Positions 1-9,373 of a stretch of 64,000 nt of DNA are shown here, one piece after another (positions within the stretch are counted from its first letter, which is position 1; every line of letters begins with the position of its first letter). The position numbers and the translations under genes were made by a program. The notes beneath the pieces are model-generated. The model was not told the DNA's origin, did no database searches, and saw only the letters and a list, made by a program, of their open reading frames with translations. The DNA lies in assembly GCA_963666465.1 (NCBI GenBank), contig OY762824.1:3720001-3784000 (forward strand), read 5' to 3'. This DNA comes from VXYL01 sp963666465 (GTDB lineage: Bacteria; Pseudomonadota; Gammaproteobacteria; Pseudomonadales; Azotimanducaceae).

Positions 1-1
1 A

Positions 2-973
2 GCGCTGGGAGACCGCGACGTGCACTTCCCGCGAGGCGGAAAGCACCCGAGCATGATGCGGTTGTGGCTGGCCAAAGCTGGCGTGTTCATTGGAAATCGG
101 TGGCGGGTCGATCCGTTCCGTGTGGAAGAGATACTGGGTCTCGGCGTCGACGAATTCGAGGCCCTCGCCGACCTGCCGCCGATGCAGCGGGCATTTCTTC
201 GCGCGCTCGTCAACACCGGGACTGCCGAGCCACAGCCTGCGAATGAGATCGCTCGGCTGGCGACCGCGACGTATGGCGAGAAGTTCCCTGAGAAGAGCCT
301 GCCGAAGCTGGTCCTGAACGATCTGGTGGCGGCGAACTACATAACGGCGCAGAAGACGACCGGGGGCCGCGGTGCGAAGCCGTTCTTGGTGGCACCCACG
401 AACAAACTGATCGCGGATGTCGTGGAGCCGCTGCTGGAGCAACTCAGCCGCCAGACCGATCCCAAACTCCTGAAGTTGCTCAGGCGTCCGCTAGCGGAAA
501 TCCTTGCCGAACTCGACGACAAAGACCGGTTCGTCGCCGGGCTGGCGCTGGAGGCGCTGGCGTTCAAGATCATGCGGCTGCTCGACATGACATACGTCGC
601 GACCCGGCTGCGCGCCAGCCAGACGGGAGGTGCCGAGGTGGATCTGATCTTCGAGAGCGCACGGCTGGTGTTCTCGCGATGGCAGATTCAGTGCAAGAAC
701 ACGACCCGGGTATCGCTCGATGACGTGGCGAAAGAGGTGGGGCTGACTCACTTTCTCAAAAGCAGCGCCATTGTCGTAGTGACCACCGGCGAAGTCGGCG
801 ACGAGGCAAGGCGGTACGCCGACCGCATCATGGCGGACAGCAACCTCGCCGTCGTGATGCTCGATGGTCGCGATCTCGCGTCGATCGGCGAGAGCCCAAC
901 CAGAATCGTGCGGGCCTTCGAGCGGGAGGCGCACCACGCAATGAACTTGAAGAAACTGGACATCGGAGCGTAG
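2..973 (+). CDS. Mrr-like restriction endonuclease (5' end outside window)
   Basis: Probable nuclease subunit of a restriction-modification pair. Residue numbers count from the GTG at 20. Residues 203-208 read GGAEVD and 221-227 read WQIQCKN: together these give the E/D...Q-x-K pattern of the Mrr-type PD-(D/E)xK nuclease core. The part before it (about 45-130) looks like a winged-helix DNA-reading region. The frame is open back to base 2 and the residues before the GTG look coding, so the gene probably begins outside the window; GTG 20 and ATG 53 are the internal start options. The stop is 3 bases before the methyltransferase ATG, so the two genes are co-transcribed. Nuclease family is well supported; target sequence is unknown. 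Confidence 0.75.
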   Translation, partial: ALGDRDVHFPRGGKHPSMMRLWLAKAGVFIGNRWRVDPFRVEEILGLGVDEFEALADLPPMQRAFLRALVNTGTAEPQPANEIARLATATYGEKFPEKSLPKLVLNDLVAANYITAQKTTGGRGAKPFLVAPTNKLIADVVEPLLEQLSRQTDPKLLKLLRRPLAEILAELDDKDRFVAGLALEALAFKIMRLLDMTYVATRLRASQTGGAEVDLIFESARLVFSRWQIQCKNTTRVSLDDVAKEVGLTHFLKSSAIVVVTTGEVGDEARRYADRIMADSNLAVVMLDGRDLASIGESPTRIVRAFEREAHHAMNLKKLDIGA

Positions 974-976
974 GGC

Positions 977-2002
977 ATGGGTCGCGAATTGACGCCTTGG
1001 CTGAAGACACGGCACGGCCGCATCTTCCACGACGACAGCCTGAATGTGATGCGGTGCCGTGAGGATTCGTCGGTCGATATGGTCCTGACGAGTCCGCCGT
1101 TCGGCCTAACGCGGAAGAAGGACTACGGGAACGAGCAGGAGGACGAGTACTTGGAGTGGTTCCGGTCCTTCGCATTGGAGTTCAGGCGCATTCTGAAGCA
1201 GGACGGGAGTCTCGTGATCGACTTGGGCGGCGCCTGGAAGCCCGGGATTCCGGTGCGCAGCCTGTACCACTTCAAGCTGCTCATCATGCTTTGCGAAGAA
1301 TACGACTTCAATCTCGCACAGGAATTCTATTGGTGGAACCCGTCCAAGCTGCCGACACCGGCGGAGTGGGTGAATATCCGGCGCGTGCGGGTGAAAGACG
1401 CCGTTAACACGGTCTGGTGGCTCGCAAAGTCACCATGGCCTAGGGCCAGTAACAGGCGGGTACTACAGCCTTACAGCCACAGCATGCGCGATCTTCTGAA
1501 CAACGGCTATAAGGCGAAGCTCCGGCCCTCGGGTCACGACATCAGCGAGAAGTTCGCGCGGGACAATGGTGCGTCGATCCCGCCCAACCTGATCGCCGTG
1601 CCGAACACGGAGAGCAACAGCCGGTACCTAAGGTACTGTGCGGAGCATGAGGTCCGCACGCACCCGGCGCGGTTCCCGGCGTCGGTGCCGGAGTATTTCA
1701 TCCGGATGGCGACAGATCGCGGGGACCTCGTGCTAGATCCATTCGGCGGGAGCTGTGTCACCGGCGAAGTCGCCGAGCGGCTCGAACGCAAGTGGGTATG
1801 CGTCGAGATCAAGGAGGAGTACCTCCACGGAGCGAAAGGGCGTTTCGAAGACTCGGAGCAGCCGTGCACGACGATGAAGAGCACGAAGAAGAGTGGCGAC
1901 GTGTACTACCGCATTCCTCACCCCGGACTGCTCTGGGACGACAGCGAGCATGCACCATTACCGGCGGACGGTGGACGGAAAAGGCCAAGAACCAGTCCCT
2001 AG
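977..2002 (+). CDS. Site-specific DNA methyltransferase (N4-cytosine/N6-adenine, beta class)
   Basis: Transfers a methyl group from S-adenosylmethionine to an exocyclic amino group of DNA and should protect host sites from the adjacent nuclease. Catalytic motif IV (TSPPFG, residues 38-43) lies before the cofactor motif I (DPFGGS, 254-259), the beta-class order found in PvuII-type enzymes; S-P-P favours N4-cytosine but N6-adenine is not excluded. The long stretch between the motifs would carry target recognition. The 341-residue length is normal for a type II methylase. The ATG lies 3 bases after the nuclease stop. The last 40 residues or so are polar and not part of the catalytic fold. Confidence 0.88.
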   Translation: MGRELTPWLKTRHGRIFHDDSLNVMRCREDSSVDMVLTSPPFGLTRKKDYGNEQEDEYLEWFRSFALEFRRILKQDGSLVIDLGGAWKPGIPVRSLYHFKLLIMLCEEYDFNLAQEFYWWNPSKLPTPAEWVNIRRVRVKDAVNTVWWLAKSPWPRASNRRVLQPYSHSMRDLLNNGYKAKLRPSGHDISEKFARDNGASIPPNLIAVPNTESNSRYLRYCAEHEVRTHPARFPASVPEYFIRMATDRGDLVLDPFGGSCVTGEVAERLERKWVCVEIKEEYLHGAKGRFEDSEQPCTTMKSTKKSGDVYYRIPHPGLLWDDSEHAPLPADGGRKRPRTSP

Positions 2003-2170
2003 GCCGCGTTGCCCCTCTCGTGGAGCAGATGGAGACGCTAGCGAGCGACCTCTTTCGGATCCGGGAGCGCGCACATGCCGACGATCACGATTAGGTAGGC
2101 GAGCAGCGCGATGGCGCTGGACGGCTCTCGGACGGGACGCGTGCCTGGCGGCCAGGCTCGGCTTACGATG

Positions 2171-3217
2171 TCAGCGAATGTGGATGGCCGTCTCCCCGGC
2201 CGGCAGCTCAAACACCATGCCTTCGGTGGTGAACACGGTGTCGCTCGGCAGGTCGCGGCGGAAGATCTGTTCCATCAGCGTGTTGCGCGGCCAGGGCACG
2301 TAGTGATAGATGGCGAGCATGCGCACGCCGGCTTCCTCCGCCAGCGGCGCGAGATCGGCGGCGTGGGCGTGGTAGTTCTGGATGTCGCGCAGGATGGTGG
2401 CGGGTCGCATTCGTCCCGCTTGCCTCGCGGCGGCTTCCGTGGCGGCGATGATGGGCAGCGACAAGGCGTCGTGCAGCAACAGATCGGCATCCTTGGCTGC
2501 CGCAGCCAGGCTTGCCGTCGAGATGGTGTCGCCGCTGACCACGACCGAGCGGCCGCGATAGTCGAAGCGGTAGCCATAGGCCGGTTTGATGGGGCCGTGA
2601 TCCACGGCAAAGGCGGTAACCCGGAGCCCGTCGGTCTCGAGGACGACGCCTGGCGTTATGACTTCCGCATGCATCACGCCGAGTGACGGTGGCAGGAAGT
2701 CCTCGCCGTGGTGGGCCACGCGATAGCTGCGGTCGATGGCGAACGTCTCGTTGATTCCGGCCACCACGCGATCTATGCCGGCCGGGCCCAGCACCTTGAG
2801 CGGTTCCTCGCGCCCTTGCACCCAAGAGCCGAGGTTGAAGCTGTTGATGCCGGCGATGTGATCCGAATGCAGGTGCGTGACGAGAATCGAACGCAGATTG
2901 CGGGTGGGGAGACCGCTTAGCTGGGCGATGTCCGCCGAGCCTTCGCCGGCATCCGCAAGATAAAGCGACTTGCCGGCGGTGATGGCGATGCAAGCCTCTG
3001 CCCGGCCCGGCGCCGGCAGCGGCGCCGCTGTGCCGCACATGAACACCCGCAAGCCGTCGAACTCGGCTGGTTGGCCGCCCGCGGTCGCGGCCCCAACCAC
3101 GCGTTCGAGCAGGAAGTCCTGTCCGGCAGCCGTGTATACAAGGAACCAATAGCCGCCGCCGGCCAAGACGGCAATGGCAACCACCGCGGCAAGCGCCAGC
3201 GTGCCAAGGCGGGCCAT
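2171..3217 (-). CDS. Membrane-anchored MBL-fold metallo-hydrolase
   Basis: Metallo-beta-lactamase-fold hydrolase of 348 residues. The zinc motif HLHSDH is at about residues 115-120; later metal ligands and fold markers are the DHG and SGDT segments and a C-terminal YHYVPWP region. The first 28 or so residues are a hydrophobic segment (signal anchor), placing the enzyme outside the inner membrane. The overall pattern resembles RNase Z / arylsulfatase-like MBL proteins, but the substrate cannot be told. The start chosen is the ATG at 3217, directly before the membrane segment; the frame stays open upstream and a GTG a few codons earlier is possible. The next gene on the same strand ends 26 bases upstream, so the two may share a transcript. 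Confidence 0.75.
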   Translation of the reverse strand: MARLGTLALAAVVAIAVLAGGGYWFLVYTAAGQDFLLERVVGAATAGGQPAEFDGLRVFMCGTAAPLPAPGRAEACIAITAGKSLYLADAGEGSADIAQLSGLPTRNLRSILVTHLHSDHIAGINSFNLGSWVQGREEPLKVLGPAGIDRVVAGINETFAIDRSYRVAHHGEDFLPPSLGVMHAEVITPGVVLETDGLRVTAFAVDHGPIKPAYGYRFDYRGRSVVVSGDTISTASLAAAAKDADLLLHDALSLPIIAATEAAARQAGRMRPATILRDIQNYHAHAADLAPLAEEAGVRMLAIYHYVPWPRNTLMEQIFRRDLPSDTVFTTEGMVFELPAGETAIHIR

Positions 3218-3243
3218 TCCAGCAACACCCGATCGCGTCACGC

Positions 3244-3582
3244 CTACGTCAGCCGCTGCATCGAGGCGTGGATGGTGCGCTTGCGTCCCTGTGCGCGCAC
3301 GAGGCGGTCTGCCTGTGCGGTGCGCTTGCAAGGGTCGGAACATTGCTTGTCGGCACCGTAGGGCAGGAACCATTCGCCACAAACGCCGCATCTGTGCGGC
3401 TGCACGGCCAGTGGTTGGAGGGTGCCGAGACGCCTCTCCTCGAGCAGCCGAGCGATTTTGGGATTGGCGCTTGCGAGCTCGCGAAACTCCCGATCGCCAA
3501 CGTCGAGCAGTTCCATGATCTGCTCGATGTCGAACCGCGGCGAGCGCAGCAGCAACTCGATGGCGTGTTCCTCAGCGCTCAT
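3244..3582 (-). CDS. Small zinc-ribbon-like protein of unknown function
   Basis: Predicted protein of 112 residues, not recognised as a named family. It starts MSAEEHAIELLLRS and is mainly helical in the first 60 residues. A cysteine cluster follows (CGVCGEW, then C-x3-C about 12 residues later), which looks like a treble-clef or zinc-ribbon site, and the tail is basic (KRTAQADRLVRAQGRKR), consistent with nucleic acid binding. The ATG at 3582 is chosen because everything upstream is repeat sequence. It sits immediately upstream of the MBL hydrolase gene on the same strand. Confidence 0.55.
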   Translation of the reverse strand: MSAEEHAIELLLRSPRFDIEQIMELLDVGDREFRELASANPKIARLLEERRLGTLQPLAVQPHRCGVCGEWFLPYGADKQCSDPCKRTAQADRLVRAQGRKRTIHASMQRLT

Positions 3583-3700
3583 GACAACCGGCCTTGGCCT
3601 GCGAATGGGTGGCAACGGCGATTGATTATAGGCGCGGCACCGTCGGCGTTTGTTCGAGGTGGCCGGTTGCGCCGGGTTGCCATGTTGAACCCGCATCCAG

Positions 3701-3779
3701 CGCCACAAGAACCGTTGCCTTCGGAGAACGCTTCTTGCCCCAGCCCGAGCCGTCCTATCACGGCAAAGTCCGACAGGGT
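3701..3779 (-). repeat. Family A small repeat, shortened copy
   Basis: Minus-strand copy of the ~100-bp family A element. It carries the GCGCCACAAGAAC end, the hairpin region and the AAGTCCGACAGG end; the outermost CTG of the latter is replaced. The inner hairpin has mutated (CGTTGCC became CGTTCTC on one arm). CCAG, the complement of the CTGG seen at other copies, borders the left end. Confidence 0.75.
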
Positions 3780-3785
3780 GATAGA

Positions 3786-3816
3786 AAAGAAAAAAGCCCC
3801 GCCTTTCGACGGGGCT
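3786..3816 (-). terminator. Rho-independent terminator of groESL
   Basis: Read on the minus strand, an AGCCCCG / CGGGGCT stem with a short GAAA-containing loop is followed by TTTTTT. It lies about 80 bases past the groEL stop codon and correctly oriented for it. Confidence 0.85.
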
Positions 3817-3898
3817 ATTGATCGTCGCCACGCCCGGTGGGGGCGTGGCGAGCGTGGGCATTGAGGTCGATTGCGGGCCGTGGGCGCCCGCGAATCCG

Positions 3899-5536
<1,638 letters not shown>

Positions 5537-5564
5537 GTGGGTTTCTCCTTCGTGAAATCGCCGA

Positions 5565-5855
5565 CTAGCCTTCCAGGACGCCGAAGATCTCGGTCTCGGA
5601 CAGGACCAGAAGCTCCTCCCCGTCGATCTTCACGGTGTTCCCGGCGTACTGGCCGAAGATGATCTTGTCGCCGACGCTGACGTCCGGCGTGGTTCGCTCG
5701 CCGGTGTCGAGCAGCTTGCCTGGGCCCACCGCGAGGATTTCCCCCTGCGAGGGCTTCTCGGAGGCACTGTCCGGCAACACGATGCCGCCGGCGGACATCG
5801 TGTCCTCTTCCAGCCGGCGAACGACAACGCGATCGTGCAGTGGCCGAATGTTCAT
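5565..5855 (-). CDS. groS: Co-chaperonin GroES (Hsp10)
   Basis: Lid subunit of the GroEL chamber, 96 residues. It opens MNIRPLHDRVVVRRLEE, contains the mobile-loop region SAGGIVLPDSA, and ends FGVLEG. First gene of the groESL operon; the ATG is preceded by a GGGAGAG ribosome site. A sigma-70-like promoter and a CIRCE operator lie 60-120 bases upstream. Confidence 0.97.
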   Translation of the reverse strand: MNIRPLHDRVVVRRLEEDTMSAGGIVLPDSASEKPSQGEILAVGPGKLLDTGERTTPDVSVGDKIIFGQYAGNTVKIDGEELLVLSETEIFGVLEG

Positions 5856-5914
5856 GACCTAGCTCTCTCCCATGGTTGACAACCAATTCCCATGCCTTGC
5901 AACAGGCTGGCTTT

Positions 5915-5941
5915 TGGCACTCTCGCGTGGAGAGTGCCAAA
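5915..5941. promoter_or_regulatory. CIRCE operator (HrcA-binding site) of groESL
   Basis: Perfect inverted repeat TTGGCACTC-N9-GAGTGCCAA, one base pair per half away from the classical CIRCE consensus TTAGCACTC-N9-GAGTGCTAA and with the exact 9-base spacer. It falls between the predicted -10 box and the groES start, at or just after the expected transcription start. Confidence 0.93.
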
Positions 5942-5950
5942 GCCGTGCGT

Positions 5951-5978
5951 ATCATAGGGGCGACTTTCGATTATTCAA
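5951..5978 (-). promoter_or_regulatory. groESL promoter (sigma-70, possibly also sigma-32)
   Basis: On the minus strand: TTGAAT (-35), 16 bases, TATGAT (-10, positions 5951-5956). The same stretch also reads GTTGAA, 13 bases, CCCCTAT, which resembles a sigma-32 heat-shock promoter. RpoH and CIRCE control could therefore act together here. Confidence 0.75.
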
Positions 5979-6070
5979 CCCCCCTTCGTCTTCATGTCCG
6001 GGTGTCCGGGTTGGCGAGTTGCCGCTCCGAGGGAGGGCATCTCGCCCTCGACTCTCCAGAGGATCGTGGC

Positions 6071-6382
6071 ATGGAAGTGTCCGAAGCCCCCTTCGAGCAG
6101 CGCGTTTGGCAGGTGGTGGCGTCGATTCCATCGGGGCGCGTCGCCACTTACGGCCAGGTCGCGGAGCTGGCCGGCGAGCCGCGCCGGGCACGACACGTGG
6201 GGCGCGTGCTCAGCGTCCTGCCCCAGGGAAGCCGCCTGCCGTGGCATCGGGTCGTCAACGCATCCGGTCGCAGTTCCTTGCCGGGAGCGGCGGGCGAGGA
6301 ACAGCGCCGTCGTCTCGGTGTCGAGGGCGTTCGACTCCGCAGTGGCGCGCTGAACCTCAGCCGCTACCGCTGGCAACCTTGA
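6071..6382 (+). CDS. Alkyltransferase-like (ATL) protein, MGMT family
   Basis: DNA-damage recognition protein of 103 residues with the fold of O6-alkylguanine-DNA alkyltransferase. The helix-turn-helix region IPSGRVATYGQVAELAG is well conserved, but the active-site motif is PWHRV instead of PCHRV: the acceptor cysteine is replaced by tryptophan, the hallmark of ATL proteins. Such proteins bind O6-alkylguanine without repairing it and recruit nucleotide excision repair. The ATG at 6071 gives the usual ~100-residue ATL length. It is transcribed away from groESL. Confidence 0.85.
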   Translation: MEVSEAPFEQRVWQVVASIPSGRVATYGQVAELAGEPRRARHVGRVLSVLPQGSRLPWHRVVNASGRSSLPGAAGEEQRRRLGVEGVRLRSGALNLSRYRWQP

Positions 6383-6547
6383 CGGTCATCCGCCGCGCAA
6401 ATCCACGCCAGCACGCCCAACGACGGCAGCGCCATCGAACCGCGCCACCGCAGAGCTGGCCGCCCAATCAAGGGCGCCAGCCCACGCCAGTCCAAGCGGT
6501 CATCGGGCGGAAACCGTCCCTCGTGGCAATGCATCGCCGTCGCTTTC

Positions 6548-7534
6548 TCAGCCCTCGCTGTCGGCAAGTTGCGCCACGTTCCAGTTTGCCCACATGCCCT
6601 CACCCACCGGGGTGTCGTGGCGGAACAGTTCGGTGTCCTTGAACCACTCGAACTGACCAGCGACGCGGTGTTCGTCGGCGGAGAGAGTCTCTCGGTTCTG
6701 GCTGAAGTCTGCGAAGATGGCCCAGCGGATGCGGTCGCCGTTGTGGATGCCGGAGGAATGCACCATTCGTCCGTGCCAGAAGATGACGGTGCCGGCTGGG
6801 GCCGCGAATTCCACCGGCCGGATCTCGCGCGCGACCTTGCGAACCGCGTCTCGGTAACCGGGGCGCGGCGACCAGTTCGCCTGCGTTTCGTGCGCTTCGT
6901 GCATGATGCGGTGGCTGCCGGGGTACAGCGTGAAGCCGCCGTTGCGAGGCGGCACGTCGTCCAGGTACGCACAGGCGTTGAGCTGTTGGCACACCTGGTC
7001 GGTATGCGGGCCGAGCCGACCCGTCGTCGGTTCCCGGCTGGGGAAGATCGCGTACACGCCTCGCGTGCGGGTGCTGGGGTGGAGGTCGTGCCCGAGAAGC
7101 GCCTGGGCGATGCCGCGTACGGCAGGATGGTTGGGAACCAGGCGCACAAGGAAGTCGGCCGCGCCAAGTTCGTGCAGCTTCACGGTGCTGCCGGAATGGA
7201 CCACGCGCTGCCTGCCCTGGAACGGCCCCGACGCATCGGCCGCCGCCATCTCCGCCCATTGCGGGCTCTCCCAGGTGCCTGGATCGGCCCGCTCCACCGC
7301 CGGCGCCCCCGCCGCCACCGGCACCCGTTCGCCGAAATGCTCCCACACGCGCTCCATCGCCTCTTCGATGTCCGTTCTGCCGATCGGGCTGCGCTTGACG
7401 AGGAAGCCGTTGTCGAGGAAGAAGCGCGCCTCGGCGGACGAGACCAGGACCCCGGGCTCGGACAGTTCCGGCACTTCGAAGACATCGCTCGGGGCCGTGC
7501 CGTCCTTGCCGGCCCCTTCCATCCTGCGCGCCAT
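6548..7534 (-). CDS. Phytanoyl-CoA dioxygenase (PhyH) family protein, copy 1
   Basis: Predicted Fe(II)/2-oxoglutarate oxygenase of 328 residues. The metal pair is in GPHTDQV (H-x-D), and the distal histidine and the 2-oxoglutarate arginine lie in HGRMVHSSGI...RIRWAIF. The physiological substrate is unknown; the family hydroxylates many small molecules. The start is the ATG at 7534, with GGAG 9 bases upstream; the frame continues upstream without further similarity. It is divergent from the TldD-like gene. Two more PhyH proteins occur at 23.6 and 37.8 kb. Confidence 0.82.
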   Translation of the reverse strand: MARRMEGAGKDGTAPSDVFEVPELSEPGVLVSSAEARFFLDNGFLVKRSPIGRTDIEEAMERVWEHFGERVPVAAGAPAVERADPGTWESPQWAEMAAADASGPFQGRQRVVHSGSTVKLHELGAADFLVRLVPNHPAVRGIAQALLGHDLHPSTRTRGVYAIFPSREPTTGRLGPHTDQVCQQLNACAYLDDVPPRNGGFTLYPGSHRIMHEAHETQANWSPRPGYRDAVRKVAREIRPVEFAAPAGTVIFWHGRMVHSSGIHNGDRIRWAIFADFSQNRETLSADEHRVAGQFEWFKDTELFRHDTPVGEGMWANWNVAQLADSEG

Positions 7535-7648
7535 CTCGCCGTGCTCCGTCGAACTGCCAAGCCATCGTGACGATTGTAATGCGCCGTTCTCCCGCGGCTT
7601 GGCTTCGGTATGCTGGCCTCGTTCCATGCAACGCAAGGTGGGTCGCGA

Positions 7649-9373
7649 ATGACTCTTGGCGGACGGCATCCCAATGTGCGTCGGGGCGCGCTTCCGATGC
7701 GCTGTTCAGTAGCCTCGGCCACGCTCGCGCTGGTCCTGGCGGCGAGCGTGGCCGAGGCAGACACCCTCGCGACGATGGAGAGCGAGCTTGCGCGATCCCT
7801 TGACGTGTTGGCCGAGCAGCCCGACCCCGTGTACTTCCTCAGCTACGAGATCACCGAAGACAAGGTGGTGAGCGTGTATGGCTCGTTCGGCGCCGTGGGG
7901 GGCTGGAACGAGTCGGAGCAGCGCGGTCTCGACATCGACCTGCGGGTGGGCAGTCCGCAACTGGACAACACCCATGAGCTTCGCCGCGGTGGGGCGCCGC
8001 CTCGCCAGCGGGTGCGGATGCAGGCGCCGGTGTCGGACGAGGAGGCGTTGCGCGCCACGCTCTGGCGCTGGACGGATCACCAGTACAAGCAGGCGAGCGA
8101 GCGCTTCACCCAGGTCAAGGCGGACGTGCAGGTGACGGTGGCGGCCGAGGACCAAACCGGCGACTTCTCCGGGCATGGCGCCGAGCGCGCCACCGAGGAA
8201 CCGGTGTCGCTGGAGGTGGACCGCGCCGCGTGGGAGGCGAAGGTGCGCAAATACACCGCGCCGTTCCGGGCCTCGCCGCATGTCCTTTCGGCGAACGCGC
8301 TGGTCTGGGCCGATGCGGAGACGCGCTGGTACGTCAACAGCGAGGGCTCGGCCATCCGCACCGCCAACACCTTCTACCGCATCTCCGTCTCCGCCTCGAC
8401 CCGTGCCGACGACGGCATGGTGCTGCCCCGCTCGGAGCAGTTCTTCGCACTCAGCCCGGACGGCCTGCCGCCCGACGAGGAGGTGATGGCGGCGGTGCAT
8501 GGCATGGTGGCGGAGCTCGAGGGCCTCAGAACGGCGCCCATCGTCGAGCCCTACACCGGCCCCGCCATCCTCTCCGGACCGGCGAGCGGCGTTTTCTTCC
8601 ACGAGATATTGGGCCATCGGCTGGAGGGCCATAGGCAGAAGAGCGTGCGCGAGGGGCAGACCTTCCGTCGGATGGTGGGGCAGGCGGTGCTGCCCGAGAC
8701 CTTCTCCGTCTTCTTCGACCCCACCATCCCGAACATCGCCGGCGCCGACCTGGTGGGCTCGTATCGCTTCGACAACGAAGGCGTGAGGGCGCGGCGCGTT
8801 CCGGTGATCGAGAACGGCGTCCTCAAGGGTTTCCTCATGGGGCGAATGCCCATCGAGGGATTCCCGGAGTCGAACGGCCATGGCCGCAAGAACACGGGCT
8901 TTCGAACCGTGGCGCGGCAGTCGAACCTGTTCGTGGACGTGTCGGAAAAGCACACCAAGAGCGAGCTCAAGGCCATGCTGCTCGAAGCCGTGGAGCGCGA
9001 GGGCAAGCCCTTTGGCCTCTTCTTCGACCGCATCCAGGGCGGCTTCACCTTCACCGGCAGGATGGTTCCCAACACCTTCAACGTCACGCCAACGGTGGTG
9101 TATCTCATCCATCCCGACGGTTCGGAGGAACTGGTGCGGGGCGCGGACCTGATCGGCACGCCGCTCACCACCTTCAGTCAGATCGTTGCCGGCGGCGACG
9201 AACTGGCGGTTTTCAACGGCACCTGCGGCGCCGAGTCTGGGCTGGTGCCGGTGGCGGCGGTGTCACCGGCGATCCTCGTTGCACAGATCGAGGTGCAGAA
9301 GAAGGCGGCGCCGCAAGGAAGGCTGCCGATCCTGCCTCCACCCGGCTTCGCCGCCGACGGAGCTGGCCGATGA
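7649..9373 (+). CDS. Exported TldD-type metallopeptidase
   Basis: TldD/PmbA-family zinc protease of 574 residues. The motif HEILGH (residues about 318-323) is the HExxxH zinc site of TldD. Unlike cytoplasmic TldD, it begins with a signal peptide (hydrophobic ATLALVLAASVAEA after a basic start), so it should act in the periplasm. The ATG at 7649 follows AAGGTGGG at 6 bases; ATG 7697 is an alternative start. Its stop overlaps the ATG of the next gene by 4 bases (ATGA), so the two products are translationally coupled and probably form a heterodimer, as TldD and TldE do. Substrate unknown. Confidence 0.82.
   Translation: MTLGGRHPNVRRGALPMRCSVASATLALVLAASVAEADTLATMESELARSLDVLAEQPDPVYFLSYEITEDKVVSVYGSFGAVGGWNESEQRGLDIDLRVGSPQLDNTHELRRGGAPPRQRVRMQAPVSDEEALRATLWRWTDHQYKQASERFTQVKADVQVTVAAEDQTGDFSGHGAERATEEPVSLEVDRAAWEAKVRKYTAPFRASPHVLSANALVWADAETRWYVNSEGSAIRTANTFYRISVSASTRADDGMVLPRSEQFFALSPDGLPPDEEVMAAVHGMVAELEGLRTAPIVEPYTGPAILSGPASGVFFHEILGHRLEGHRQKSVREGQTFRRMVGQAVLPETFSVFFDPTIPNIAGADLVGSYRFDNEGVRARRVPVIENGVLKGFLMGRMPIEGFPESNGHGRKNTGFRTVARQSNLFVDVSEKHTKSELKAMLLEAVEREGKPFGLFFDRIQGGFTFTGRMVPNTFNVTPTVVYLIHPDGSEELVRGADLIGTPLTTFSQIVAGGDELAVFNGTCGAESGLVPVAAVSPAILVAQIEVQKKAAPQGRLPILPPPGFAADGAGR

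Noticed and set aside
1960..2094. Possible frameshifted extension of the methyltransferase
   Set aside because: Another frame stays open to 2094, but the catalytic domain is complete and no homology could be judged.
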